A stretch of 64,000 nt of DNA from Roseisolibacter agri (GTDB taxonomy: Bacteria > Gemmatimonadota > Gemmatimonadetes > Gemmatimonadales > Gemmatimonadaceae). Positions 27,796-38,000 of this stretch are shown piece after piece. A program made the position numbers and the translations under genes. The DNA lies in NCBI RefSeq assembly GCF_030159095.1, contig NZ_BRXS01000010.1, forward strand, positions 1-64,000. The letters run 5' to 3'. The notes below the pieces were generated by a model. That model saw only the letters and a list, made by a program, of their open reading frames with translations. It ran no database searches and was not told where the DNA came from. How positions within the stretch are numbered: position 1 is the first letter of the stretch; every line of letters starts with the position of its first letter.

Positions 27796-28236
27796 ATGTA
27801 CGTCGCCTTCGCCCTGCTGGCCGACGCGGCCAACGTCGCCGTGGACGGGAAGCTCAACATCCTCGGCGTCTTCGACGCCCTGCACGCGGCCAGCTTCCCG
27901 GCCGTGCACCCACGCGTCAACCTGGTCGCGCGGTTCAAGGGCCAGGCGAGCGACGTCGGCACCCACCGGCTCGGCCTCCAGGTCACGGGCCCGGGCGGCG
28001 CGACGCTGCTCGGCCACGAGGCGCAGCTGAACATCCAGGCGCTGCCGGCCGGCGTCACCGACGTCGACATCCCGCTGGTGCAGACCTTCGACCTGCCGCT
28101 CGAGCGGCCCGGCCCGCACACGGTCCTGCTGCTGCTGGACGGCCGCGTGGTGGCGCAGCTGCCGCTGGCCGTGCAGGGCACGGGCGCCGCGCCGGTCCCG
28201 GCGTTCCAGCCGCCGCCGGGCACCCTCCTCAGCTGA
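27796..28236 (+). CDS. Small cytoplasmic beta-rich protein resembling DUF6941
   Basis: 146 residues. ALLADAANVAVDGKLNILGV near the start is the hallmark of a family of unknown function (DUF6941-like). The rest alternates strands (RVNLVARFKG, THRLGLQVTG, HTVLLLLDGRVVAQLPL) and ends in a Pro-rich tail. No signal peptide. Role unknown. Confidence 0.75.
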   Translation: MYVAFALLADAANVAVDGKLNILGVFDALHAASFPAVHPRVNLVARFKGQASDVGTHRLGLQVTGPGGATLLGHEAQLNIQALPAGVTDVDIPLVQTFDLPLERPGPHTVLLLLDGRVVAQLPLAVQGTGAAPVPAFQPPPGTLLS

Positions 28237-28263
28237 GGGGCCGGCCCGACCGCGTCAGACGCG

Positions 28264-29100
28264 TCAGACGACGCGGCGCGCGTGCAGGAAGTTGGCGCGC
28301 AGCCGCTCGACGTACGGGTCGTCGTCGTCCACGAGGTCCTCGACGCTCCAGCCACCGCGGCCGAGGGCGAGGTGCGCCATGCGCAGCTCGTCGATCGCGA
28401 GGCCCACGTGCGTCACGCGGCGGTCCTCGCGGTCGCTGAAGAAGAGCAGGTCGCCCGCGGCCAGGCCGTCCAGCCGGTCGCGATGCTCGCCGACCAGCGC
28501 CTGCTGCCAGGCGTCGCGCGGCAGCTCGATGCCGTGGAGCCCGCACACGGCCTGCACGAACCCCGAGCAGTCGGCGCCCCAGGGCGTGAGCCCGCCCCAC
28601 TGGTACGCGGTGCCCTCGAAGCGCCACGCGCTCTCCGCGATCGCGCCGCCGTCGCGCGGGAAGCGCGCCGCGCGCTCGGCGAACGGCACGGTCTCGCCGT
28701 CCAGCCGCGTCTGCGCGCCGAACACCACGGCGCCGAACGGCAGCCGCAGCGTGCGCTCGCCCGCACGGACGGTGCAGCCGAGCGACAGCGCGGGTGCGGC
28801 GTCGCCGATGACCGCGTCGTCCTCGCCCGCGTCCCGGCGCTGCGCGAAGGTGCGCTCCTCGTACGGGCGGAACGCGGGCGCGTCCTCGGGGACGCCCTCG
28901 GCGTCGTCGATCACCAGATAGCCGAGGTGCGCCCACCCCTCGTAGCCGTCGTGCAGCGTGCGCACGCGCCGCCAGTCGCCGGCCTCGCCGAGGACGAGCA
29001 GCGCGTGGCCGAACAGCGCCTGCGAGACCTGGCCGCTGGCGATGCGGGGCTCGGCGTGGAGCGGCGCGACGGGCGCGCGGACGATGGCGATGGCGGGCAT
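28264..29100 (-). CDS. SH3b and NlpC/P60 domain peptidase
   Basis: 278 residues from ATG 29100. N-terminal bacterial SH3 domain (about 5-65), a second SH3-like region (about 100-135), then NlpC/P60 with catalytic Cys in WGADCSGFVQ (about 188-197), His in THVGLAI and a third polar residue after MAHLALGRGG. Resembles YkfC/dipeptidyl-peptidase VI enzymes that cut L-Ala-D-Glu/meso-Dap muropeptides. No signal peptide, so likely a cytoplasmic recycling enzyme. Confidence 0.9.
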   Translation of the reverse strand: MPAIAIVRAPVAPLHAEPRIASGQVSQALFGHALLVLGEAGDWRRVRTLHDGYEGWAHLGYLVIDDAEGVPEDAPAFRPYEERTFAQRRDAGEDDAVIGDAAPALSLGCTVRAGERTLRLPFGAVVFGAQTRLDGETVPFAERAARFPRDGGAIAESAWRFEGTAYQWGGLTPWGADCSGFVQAVCGLHGIELPRDAWQQALVGEHRDRLDGLAAGDLLFFSDREDRRVTHVGLAIDELRMAHLALGRGGWSVEDLVDDDDPYVERLRANFLHARRVV

Positions 29101-29103
29101 TCC

Positions 29104-29135
29104 GTTTGGCTCCGTGGGGGCGAGCCAAAAATCTA
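29104..29135 (-). promoter_or_regulatory. -7-like box and small dyad before the NlpC/P60 gene
   Basis: On the minus strand TAGATTTTTG (29135-29126) is followed by an inverted repeat in which GGCTC and GAGCC are separated by CGCCCCCAC-like bases, then the ATG at 29100. The dyad (TTTGGCTC with GAGCCAAA) could be an operator or a leader hairpin. Confidence 0.4.
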
Positions 29136-29167
29136 AACGCTACGTGCCGCGAGTTGGGCTCTTCAGG

Positions 29168-29420
29168 TGTCGTCCCGAGTGCAGCGAGGGACCCGCTCTG
29201 CCAGGCGAGTGGCAAGTCGATGCGCGCCGGACCCGAACTGAGAGCAGACAGGATGACAGGATGACGAAGATCTTCCGCAACGGCACACGGAATGACGTGC
29301 CACGCGGAGTCTCCTGCTCATCCTGTCATCGTGTCGAAGCCGTTCGCCGTTCCAGATCCGGTGCGCCGACGCGCACCACTCGGCGGGGAGAGTAGGTCCC
29401 TCGTGATGCTCGGGACGACA
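29168..29420. repeat. Nested intergenic palindrome with group A core (A3)
   Basis: Outer arms 29168-29193 (GTCGTCCCGAGTGCAGCGAG and following GGACC) and 29395-29420 are inverted copies. Inside, group A arms run from about 29244 (AGACAGGATGACAGGATGAC) to about 29336 (TCATCCTGTCATCGTGTCG). The head on the minus strand reads CTCCGCGTGGCACGTCATT, so the element is reversed relative to A1 and A2. Lies in the 353-base gap 29101-29453; 29421-29453 shows nothing further. Confidence 0.8.
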
Positions 29421-29453
29421 AGAAAGCGCGCCGAGAGGTCGCAGCTCGCAGCG

Positions 29454-30455
29454 TCAGCCCGCCAGTCCCGGGATCCCGTCCCTTCCCACCGCGAACCGCA
29501 CCGCGAGCTCCAGCGCGAGCTCCAGCGCCGCGGCCGCGCGCGTCTCGAGGCCGAGCACCTCGGCGGCGGTGGCGGGCGCGGCCTCGGCGGCAGCGGGGCC
29601 GATCGCGAACACGATGTCGCCGTCGAACGTCGTGCCGCACGGCGTGACGCGGCGCTGCAGCCCCGCGACCGCGGCGCGCGCGAGCTGCTGCAGCGCGACG
29701 CGGTCCAGCGCGCGCCGCGTGGCGACCACGCAGAGCGTCGTGTTGGTCATCGGCGGCGCGCTCACGTCGGCGAAGCGCGCGCTGGCGGACGCGCCCGCGG
29801 CCAGCACGCGCGCGGCATCCACGAACGCGCCGTCCGGGCCGCGCGCGCCGGCGAGCACCGCGCCCGCCGCATCGCGCACGTCGCCGAACGCGTTCACCAC
29901 CGCGAGCGCGGCGCACGCGTCGTCGCCGGCGCCCAGCAGCGCGGCGCCGAAGCCCCCCTTCATCGCCCCACCGGCGCCCAGCAGCTTGCCGACCGTCGTG
30001 CCGGTGCCGGCGCCGACGCTTCCCTGCTCCGTCACCAGCGACGCCGCGCGCTCGCACGCGTCGTACGCCATCGCGGGCGTCGGCCGCGCGTCGAAGCGGC
30101 CGCACGGCGCGAGGTCGAACACGACCGCCGCGGGCACGATCGGCACGACGCCCGCGCCGACGTCGAAGCCGCGGCCGCGCTCCTCCATCCAGCGCATCAC
30201 GCCGGCCGCGGCATCCAGGCCGTACGCGGATCCGCCCGTTAGCAGCAGCGCGTCCACGCGCTCGACCAGATGCTCGGGCGCCAGCACGGCCAGCTCGCGC
30301 GAGCCGGTCGCGCGCCCGACCACCGCCGCCGCGGCGCGGAACGGCCCGTCGATCCCGCGCACCACCGTGCATCCGGTACCACCGACGACGTCGCTCGCGT
30401 GGCCGACCGCGAGCCCGAACGCCGCCAGGTCCACCGGTGGCGGTGCGGCCGTCAC
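29454..30455 (-). CDS. P1 family peptidase (DmpA/L-aminopeptidase-D-esterase type)
   Basis: 333 residues from GTG 30455, overlapping the upstream stop (GTGA). Opening GLAVGHASDVVGGTGCTVV, then LLTGGSAYGLDAAAGVMRWM, VVNAFGDV, NTTLCVVATRRALD (region of self-cleavage and the new N-terminal nucleophile) and GTTFDGDIVFAIG. Family members are self-processing aminopeptidases. No signal peptide. Confidence 0.92.
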   Translation of the reverse strand: MTAAPPPVDLAAFGLAVGHASDVVGGTGCTVVRGIDGPFRAAAAVVGRATGSRELAVLAPEHLVERVDALLLTGGSAYGLDAAAGVMRWMEERGRGFDVGAGVVPIVPAAVVFDLAPCGRFDARPTPAMAYDACERAASLVTEQGSVGAGTGTTVGKLLGAGGAMKGGFGAALLGAGDDACAALAVVNAFGDVRDAAGAVLAGARGPDGAFVDAARVLAAGASASARFADVSAPPMTNTTLCVVATRRALDRVALQQLARAAVAGLQRRVTPCGTTFDGDIVFAIGPAAAEAAPATAAEVLGLETRAAAALELALELAVRFAVGRDGIPGLAG

Positions 30456-33400
30456 CCGATCGACCCCTGCGACGCCGCCGACTCGGCGCCCACCACGAAC
30501 GCGTCGTCCGGCGGCTCGACGCACGGCAGCTCCACGGTGAACGCCGCGCCGCCGCCCGGCGCGACGTCCACGCTCAGCCGCCCGCCGTGCTCGCGCACGA
30601 TGCCCGACGACACCGCGAGCCCGAGCCCCGTCCCTTCCCCCACCGGCTTCGTCGTGAAGAACGGCTCGAAGATGCGCTGGCGGTCCTCGGGCGTGAGGCC
30701 CGGCCCGCTGTCCGCGACGACGACGAACAGCCGCTGCTCGTCGCGGCGCGTGCGCACCGTCAGGCGCCGCTCGCCCGCGTGCCGCACCAGCGCATGCTCC
30801 GCGTTCGTGATCAGGTTCAGGAAGACCTGCTGCAGCTGCGGGCCGTCCGCGAGCGTCGCGGGCAGCTCGTAGTCCAGCTCCAGCACGATGTCCACCTGCT
30901 GCGCACGCAGCGCGTAGCGGCGCAGGTCGAGCGCGTCGAGCACCACGCGGTTGAGGTCCGTGGCCGCGCGCTGTGGCGGGTGCTGGCGCGCGAACGCCAG
31001 CAGCTTCCCGACGATGCGCGCCGCGCGCCGCGCCTCGCGGTGGATCGTGTCGGTCAGCTCGCGCAGCTCGCGCGCCTCCGGCCCCGACGCCGCGTCGAGC
31101 GCCGGCTCGGCCAGCAGCAGCTCGCTGAACGCCAGCACGCCCGCGAGCGGGTTGTTCAGCTCGTGCGCGACGCCGCTCACCAGCTGTCCCATCGCCGCCA
31201 GCTTCTCGCGCTGCAGCAGCTGCTCCGCCAGACGGCGCTCGCCCGTCACGTCGCGCACGACGCCCAGCGCGCCGTCCACCACGCCGTGCTCCACCACCGG
31301 CGACGTGATCACCGACGCGACACGCGCACGGCCCTGCCGGTCGCGGTAGCGCAGCTCGCGGCGCACGCGCTCGCCGCGCAGCGTCGCCTCGACGATCGCC
31401 ACCACCGCCTCGCGGTCGCGCGGATCGGCGACGGCGCTGCAGTGCTGGCCGATGAGCGTCGCTCGCGGATGGCCCGTGGCCAGCTCCATCGCGCGGTTGA
31501 CGCTCGTGAGGCGGCCGAGCGAGTCGATGGTGAAGATCGCGTCGGACGCCGACTCGACCAGGCGCGAGTAGCGCGCCTCGCTCGCGAGCACGTCCTCCTG
31601 CGCGCGGCGCTCCTCGGTGACGTCGCGCAGCGAGGCCACGACGCCGCTCGTCGCGCCGACCTCGCGCAGCGGCGCGTTGGACACCTGCACCACGCGCTCC
31701 GCACCGTCGGGGCGCACGACGACCACCTCGTAGCGCTGCGGCTGCCCCTCGCGGCCGAGCGCGGAGCGCTGCACGACCTCCTCGGCGTCGTCGGCGCGCA
31801 CGAGCTCCGACGCGTGCGCGCCGAGCAGCGCCTCCCCGCGCCCGAACAGCGCGAGCGCCGCCGGATTGGCGAAGGTGATGCGCCCGTCGCGGTCGCTGAT
31901 CACGATCGCGTCGCCCGTCGTCTCGACGACGCTGCGGTAGCGCTCCGCGAGCGCCAGCTGCCCCGTCACGTCGTCGAACGTCACCACCGCGCCGCCGCCC
32001 GGATGCGGCGCCGCCACGAGGTCGAACACGCGGCCCGGCACGTCGGGCGTCAGCGGCCCGCGCTCGCCAGCGGCGCCGTCGGCCGCGCGCAGCAATGCGC
32101 GCGCGGGTGCGCCCTGCCGGAGCGCGGCGCGCACGAGCGCGGAGGCGCTCGGCGCCGTCCCGTCGGCGGGCAACTCCTCGTCGTCCTCGCCGTCGCGCAC
32201 CACCGGCGCGACCATCGCGTGGCCCAGGCGCCCCGTCTCGTCGCGCCCCGCGAGGCGCGCATCCAGCGACGCGCCGTACAGCGCCCACGGCGACGCCGCG
32301 CCCAGGAGCTCCGCCGCGCGCGCGTTGCAGCGCACGATGCGGCCGTCCTCGTCGAGCACCGCCATGCCGGCCGCAATCGCGTCGAACGACACCTGCCACT
32401 CGCGTGTCGACGCTTCGGCCTCCTCGAACAGGCGCGCGTTCACGATCGCGACCGCCACCTGCTCCGCCAGCCGCTCCAGCACGCGCGCGTCCTCGGCGCC
32501 GAAGTCGGCGGCGCGGTTCACGACCGCGATCGCGCCGATCACGCCGTGCGCGGTGCGCAGCGGCACGACGACCGTCTTCTGGATCGGCGCCACGCTCTCC
32601 AGCGCCGCCACCGACTGCGCGTGGCGCGAGACCTCGTTCAGCACCAGCGGCGCGCCCTCCTCCATCGCGCGGCCGAGCAGGCTCCCCTCGATGGGCAGGT
32701 GCACGCCCGCGAGCAGCTCCACGCAGCCGACGCCGGCGACGACGTGGAGCCAGCCGTCACGCTTGAGCGCGATGCACGCGCCCTCGGTGTGCAGCAGGCC
32801 CACCGTGTGGCGCAGCACGAGGCGCAGCACCTCGCCCAGGCGCAGCGACGCGCCCACCGCGCGCGCCACCGCCACCAGCGCCTCGCTCTGGCGGCGCTCC
32901 GCCTCGCTCTCGGCAAAGAGGCGCGCGTTGGCGATCGCGGTGCCCGCCTGCGCGGCCAGCGTGCGCAGCAGCTCCTCGTGCTCCGGGCCGAACGCGCGCG
33001 GCGCGGCCGCGTGCACCGCGAGCACGCCGACGAGCTGCGTGCCCACGCGCATCGGCACCGCGAGCACGCTGCGCGCGGGCCCGCCGTCGCCCACCAGGTC
33101 GTCCGCCGCGGCGAGCGGAGAGCGCGCGGCGTCGTAGTCGTCCACGCGCACCGTCACGCCGGTGCGCGCGACCTCGCCGATGGGGCCCGCGCCCAGCGGC
33201 TGGTCGGCGCGTGGGCGCTGGATCCCCTGGATCTGCCGGATCGCGGTGCGCACGATCCCGCGCTCGAGGTCCGGATGCGCGACCACCAGCCCGTCGTGGG
33301 GCACGAGGCGCGCGACCTGGCGCGCCAGCTCGCGCACGACCTCCTGCGCGTCGAGCGACCGCGTGAGCGCGCCGCCGGCGTCATAGAGTCGCTGCAGCCG

Positions 33401-33982
33401 CTCCGCCCGCTGCGCCGCGAGCGCCGCGAGGTCGGTCCGCACGCACTCGTGCGCGAGGTGACTCGCGAGCAGCGCGATCCCCTGCACCACCGGCTCGGCC
33501 GGCGGCGCGCCGGTGGCACCCTCCAGCAGCACGGTCGCGTGACAGACGCCGTCGGCGCCGCGCGCGGCCAGCACGTAGACGCCCGCCGCCGCAGCGCCGC
33601 CGAAGGCCGCGCCGAACTCGTCGCGCGCCCACGGATCGCGCAGGTCGAGCCAGTAGCCCGCGCCCAGACCCACCTGCGCGCGCCGGCGCTCCAGCAGCCG
33701 CAGCCAGCGGCGCCACACGCGGCCGGCCACCAGCGTCTCGGGCAGCGCGCGCACCGCTGCCTCGTCCTCGAAGCCCTCGGCCACCAGGAGCGTGCGCTCC
33801 ATCGCGCCGTCGCGCACCTCGAGCACCGCGCGCCCGAAGCCGAGCGCGCGCATGCCCGCCAGCAGCGCGCGCAGGCGCGCGTCCGGACCGTCGGCCGCGG
33901 CCGCGGCGCCCGTCGCGTCGGCGACGACGCGCAGCACGGTACCAGCGTCGATGCCGGCGTCGGCGATCTCGGGATGGGTCAT
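30452..33982 (-). CDS. Multi-sensor histidine kinase (GAF-GAF-GAF-PAS-PAS-PAS-HisKA-HATPase)
   Basis: 1176 residues from ATG 33982, no membrane helices. Three GAF-like regions (about 30-190, 205-365, 385-540), three PAS regions (about 545-690, 695-810, 815-930), then the dimerisation helix with phospho-acceptor H940 in GVAHELNNPLAG. The catalytic domain has N-box NLITNAEHA (about 1056), DSGPGL, FEPFFTTK and GTGLGLAVS. A soluble sensor of cytoplasmic ligands or redox state. No receiver is fused; partner unknown, though the window holds two receiver genes at 42428 and 54860. Its stop overlaps the P1 peptidase start. Confidence 0.93.
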   Translation of the reverse strand: MTHPEIADAGIDAGTVLRVVADATGAAAAADGPDARLRALLAGMRALGFGRAVLEVRDGAMERTLLVAEGFEDEAAVRALPETLVAGRVWRRWLRLLERRRAQVGLGAGYWLDLRDPWARDEFGAAFGGAAAAGVYVLAARGADGVCHATVLLEGATGAPPAEPVVQGIALLASHLAHECVRTDLAALAAQRAERLQRLYDAGGALTRSLDAQEVVRELARQVARLVPHDGLVVAHPDLERGIVRTAIRQIQGIQRPRADQPLGAGPIGEVARTGVTVRVDDYDAARSPLAAADDLVGDGGPARSVLAVPMRVGTQLVGVLAVHAAAPRAFGPEHEELLRTLAAQAGTAIANARLFAESEAERRQSEALVAVARAVGASLRLGEVLRLVLRHTVGLLHTEGACIALKRDGWLHVVAGVGCVELLAGVHLPIEGSLLGRAMEEGAPLVLNEVSRHAQSVAALESVAPIQKTVVVPLRTAHGVIGAIAVVNRAADFGAEDARVLERLAEQVAVAIVNARLFEEAEASTREWQVSFDAIAAGMAVLDEDGRIVRCNARAAELLGAASPWALYGASLDARLAGRDETGRLGHAMVAPVVRDGEDDEELPADGTAPSASALVRAALRQGAPARALLRAADGAAGERGPLTPDVPGRVFDLVAAPHPGGGAVVTFDDVTGQLALAERYRSVVETTGDAIVISDRDGRITFANPAALALFGRGEALLGAHASELVRADDAEEVVQRSALGREGQPQRYEVVVVRPDGAERVVQVSNAPLREVGATSGVVASLRDVTEERRAQEDVLASEARYSRLVESASDAIFTIDSLGRLTSVNRAMELATGHPRATLIGQHCSAVADPRDREAVVAIVEATLRGERVRRELRYRDRQGRARVASVITSPVVEHGVVDGALGVVRDVTGERRLAEQLLQREKLAAMGQLVSGVAHELNNPLAGVLAFSELLLAEPALDAASGPEARELRELTDTIHREARRAARIVGKLLAFARQHPPQRAATDLNRVVLDALDLRRYALRAQQVDIVLELDYELPATLADGPQLQQVFLNLITNAEHALVRHAGERRLTVRTRRDEQRLFVVVADSGPGLTPEDRQRIFEPFFTTKPVGEGTGLGLAVSSGIVREHGGRLSVDVAPGGGAAFTVELPCVEPPDDAFVVGAESAASQGSIG

Positions 33983-34033
33983 CGGCGGGCGCGTGGCAAC
34001 CCGCGCGGGGAGCGCGGCCGCGACACGGAACGG

Positions 34034-34966
34034 CTAGGAGGCGGGAACGAGCAGGGTGGCGGCGAGCGGTTCGACGCGCGCGACGAGGGGCGTGCGGCCG
34101 AGCAGCTCGCCGTCCGCCTGGGCCGCGCGCTGGGGCACGGTCTCGATGCGGAACTCGCGTGCTGCACGGTAGACGACGCAGCGGTCGTCGCGAAAGTCCT
34201 TGCGCAGCAGCCGCCAGGAGACGCGCACGGCGTCGCCGACCGACTCGGGCGAGAACAGGCACAGGTCGAGACGCCCGTCGTCCGCCCGGATACCCGGCCC
34301 GAAGTGGAAGAGGTCCCCCAGCACCGCACCGAAGTTGACGATCATCACCGCCGCCGCGTCCCGCCGCAGCTCCTCGACGCCGTCGATCACGATGCGGACC
34401 GTGAACCGGTCGCGGGCGATCAGGGCGCGCGCGGCGGTCAGCGCGTAGGCGAGAACGCCCAGGCGGCGCTTCCAGCGGGCGGGCGTCTCCTCGATCATCC
34501 GCGCGTCGATGCCCACCCCCGCCGCGAAGGCGAAGCGGCGCGGCGCCTGCCCCTCGGCCTCGACGACCCCGAGGTCGATGCGCGCGACGTCGCCGTGCAG
34601 CAGCGACGCGACCGCGTCCCGCACGCCGAGCGGCACGCCGAGCGTGCGCGCCATGAGGTTGCCGGTGCCGCCGGGGAGGATGCCGACCGGCGTGTCCCCG
34701 TGCGCGAGCGCGCCGACGACCTCCATCGCCGTCCCGTCGCCGCCGAGCGTGAACACCGCGTCCACGGCCTCGCGCGCGACCGCCAGCTCCGCCGCGTGGC
34801 CGGCGCGGGCGGTGCGCGCGACGGTGCACGCGACGCCGGCCCGCACGAACGCCTCGCAGGCGTCGGCCTCGCGCGCGGCGGCCTGGCGGGCGGCGGGGTT
34901 GACGATGAGCAGGACGGAACGAATCAGGCTCCGCTCGGCGCGCGGCGCTCCGCGCTCGGCGCTCAC
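34034..34966 (-). CDS. Diacylglycerol kinase-like lipid kinase
   Basis: 310 residues if read from GTG 34966. LLIVNPAARQ, FTLGGDGTAMEVV and LPGGTGNLMART are the DAGK/YegS nucleotide-binding motifs; the C-terminal beta domain ends with the usual ADGELLGRTP. Phosphorylates diacylglycerol or a related lipid, or sphingosine-like lipid. The first dozen codons lie inside a group E palindrome arm, so the N-terminus is uncertain; no other ATG or GTG lies before the conserved start. Confidence 0.9.
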   Translation of the reverse strand: MSAERGAPRAERSLIRSVLLIVNPAARQAAAREADACEAFVRAGVACTVARTARAGHAAELAVAREAVDAVFTLGGDGTAMEVVGALAHGDTPVGILPGGTGNLMARTLGVPLGVRDAVASLLHGDVARIDLGVVEAEGQAPRRFAFAAGVGIDARMIEETPARWKRRLGVLAYALTAARALIARDRFTVRIVIDGVEELRRDAAAVMIVNFGAVLGDLFHFGPGIRADDGRLDLCLFSPESVGDAVRVSWRLLRKDFRDDRCVVYRAAREFRIETVPQRAAQADGELLGRTPLVARVEPLAATLLVPAS

Positions 34967-35017
34967 TTCGTCCCGGCGGCGACGCGAGCGCTGAGCGCGG
35001 AGCGCCGAGCGACGCGG
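34931..35017. repeat. Palindromic element, group E (E2), overlapping a start codon
   Basis: Left arm 34931-34964 (CGCTCGGCGC units) pairs with right arm 34986-35017 (GAGCGCGGAGCGCCGAGCG). Loop 34965-34985. The GTG start of the lipid-kinase gene (34966-34964) is at the loop edge and its first codons read through the left arm. The element fills the gap to the TamB-like stop. Confidence 0.82.
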
Positions 35018-35027
35018 AGGCGATCGG

Positions 35028-38000
35028 TCAAAAGCTCCACCGCCGGAAGATGTCGATGCCGCCCTGCGTCGGCGTCTGCTGGTACGAGCGCGTGGACGTC
35101 CCGCGCTGGCAGGCCTGCTGCACCGAGCCCGGCTCGAGGCCCAGCTCCACGCTCAGCGTCGGCGTCAGGCGGCGCTCGATCTTGAATCCGAGGCCGTTGG
35201 CGAACAGCGCGAGCGAGTTCGCCTCGGTGGGCGAGTTGAGGCCGCAGAGGCCCGTCGTGAACGTGTAGAACGTGCGGCGTCCGAGCTGCCCGCCGAAGCC
35301 GAGGCGCGTGCGCGAGAGGATGCTGCTGCTGCTGCCGAGGAAGCCCGTCGCGTCGCCCGCCGCGCCACCGGTCTGCACCTGCACGACGTCGAACGGCCCA
35401 CCCTGCGTCAGCGCGCCCGAGAGCAGGCTCCCCGCCAGGCGCAGCGCGAGCGCGGCGCCCTGCTCGCTCCCCTGCGTCGTGCCGAGCACCGCGGACGCGG
35501 GCTCGCCGGTGACGAGGTAGCTGATCAGGTCCGTGTCGGGGATCGGCGGGTTGTCGGCGCTGGAGAGGCGCAGCGTCGGCTGGTTCAGCGTGCCGCCGAT
35601 GTTGACCTGCACGCGCACGTCGGGACGGTTGGTCCCGCTGCGCACCTGCCGCACCACGTGCACCGCGCGCACGTCGAGCGTCGGGTTGAGGTCGGGCGTG
35701 CCGAAGAAGCGCAGCGTGCCCGGCTCGACCTCGAAGATGGGCTGCGCGAAGCCGAGGTTCAGGCGGTACGTGCCGCGCGTGACGCCGAGCGCGCCGAGGA
35801 GCGCGAGCTGCGCCTGGTCGCGGCCCGCGCCGGCGAAGCTGCCGCCGCGCGCGACCGCGCGCGTCACCGCCAGCGACCCACCGAGCTTGATGTTCGCCTC
35901 GGGCGACCGCAGCCAGACGTCGTCGCCCACCTCCAGGCGCACGTCGTCGAGCGTGAGGTTCTCGACGAACGCGCTCGGCGCGGGGATCAGCCGGCGGTTC
36001 TGGCCGATGGTCGTGTCGACGACGTCGCGGTACTCGTTGAGGTCGACGATGCGCTTGTCGATCAGCTCCGGGATGTAGACGCGCCCGCGCTCCGCGCGCA
36101 CCGCGCCGCGCACGACGGCGGCGCGGTACGGCCCCGTCACGCTCACCGGCTCCGGCGTCGACAGCCAGAGCGTGGCGAGCCGCGGGCGGTCGATCGCGAG
36201 GAAGTTGCGCGCGGCCAGCCGCAGCCCGAAGGTCGGGTTGTCCACCGACGTCAGGCGCACGAAGCCCGTGAGCGCCAGCGTGTCGCCGACGCCGCCGCTG
36301 CGCGCGAAGACGCGGCGGACGGCGACGCTGTCGCCCTCCAGCGCGACGTCGGCGGCGAGCGACTGCAGGCGGATCCCCGCGGGCTGCACCGTCGCGGCGC
36401 CATTGTCCAGCCGCAGCGCGCCGAACAGGCGCGGGCGCTCCCACGTGCCGCCGAGGTCGAAGCCGATGCGCATGCGGCCCGCGACGTCGCGCAGCCCGGG
36501 CACGATCGCGCCGAACAGCGCGAGGTCGAGCGAGTCCGCGCGCACCACGCCGCGCAGCGTGTCGTCGGGCAGGCGCCGCGTGCCGGGCAGCAGCGCGAGG
36601 TCGATCGGCAGCGCGGCGTTCGCGGTCAGCAGCTGCGCGCCGTCGCGGAACAGCCCGAGGTTCGCGGTCAGCCGGCGCACCGCGTAGTCGCCGGTGGCGG
36701 TGATGCGCTCGACCTTCACGCCGGCCAGCGTCGCGTCGCGCGCGTCGGCGCGCAGCGTCACCAGCGGGAGCGCGCGGGTCCCCGCGAGCTGCGCGCCGAA
36801 CGTCAGCCGTCCGTCGTACGAGGCCGCGGGCGCGGTCGTCGCCGCTCCGGTGGGCGCGCTGCCCACGAGCCCCGACACGCGCGCGAGGTCCGCGATCGGC
36901 ACCGCGTCGAGCGCGAGCGCGCCACGCACCGCGCCGGTGTCCTGCAGCTGCGCGCCGACGGCGATGCGCGCGCCCGCGCCGTCGCGCAGCACCAGCGAGT
37001 CGAGCGCGATCGCGTTGCCCGCACGCCGCGTCGTCAGCCGCGCGGGCGCGGCCAGCCGGTACTCGCGCCCCGCCGCCACGGCGAGCCGCGCGCTGTCCAC
37101 CAGCACCTCGGTGCTGTCCGTCGCGAGGCGCGTGCGCCCGACCGCCTCCAGCGCGGCGCCCGAGTCGCTGCCCGCGCGCACCGCCCACGTGCCCGAGCGC
37201 GGCGCACCCAGCGCGTCCGCGCGCAGCGAATCCGTCGCGAAGCGCCCCTCGGCCCGTGCCAGCGAGAGGCCGCCGAGCAGCAGCGAGTCGCCCGACGCGG
37301 TGAGGCGCAGCGCGGCGGCGCGCAGCAGGTCGTGGCCCTCCAGGCGCGCATCGACGAGCGCGGCGCGCGTGCGCCCGTAGGCGAGCGCCTCACCTTCCAG
37401 CCGCGCGGTCAGCGAGAGGCCGGGCGAGGTGACCGCCGTGTCGAGCGTCCCCGCGAGCACGCCCTGCAGCCGCAGCGTGCCGGAGAGCGAGTCGGCGCCC
37501 GACGGATCGGCGCCCGTGCTGTTGGCCAGCAGCCAGCGCCGCAGCCCGCCCAGCGAGTCGGCGACGACGCGGACCTGCAGCGAGTCGGTGCGCGTGCTGG
37601 TGAGGCCGAGCCCACCCGCGGCGACGAGGCGCGCGGCCGTGCTCTCGACGTCGAGCGTGTCGACGCGCAGGCGACCATCCAGGAACCCGAGACGCGCCAC
37701 GCCTCCGTAGATGCGCGCGCCGTCCACGATCGAGCGGCCGAGCGTGAGCTGCAGCGATCCCGAGAGATCGGCCGGTCCGCTGCCGACCGCGTTCACCGTG
37801 CCGTCGGCCGTGATGGAGGTCTCCGGCAGCTTCGGGTCGCCGAGGAGCGTGCGCAGGTCGAGCTGTGCGGCGCCGATCGCGCCGGTGGCGCCGTAGGACG
37901 GCTCGAAGGCGTCGAGCGTGCCGTCGAAGCGGAGCGTGCCCGCCGGGCCGGTGAGCGACGTCGCGACGCGCAGCGCGTCCACCGTGCCCGTCGCGCGCAG

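Noticed and set aside
30437-35185. 1582-residue plus-strand reading frame
   Set aside because: An Arg/His-rich shadow of the histidine kinase and lipid-kinase genes, which have full motif sets on the minus strand.
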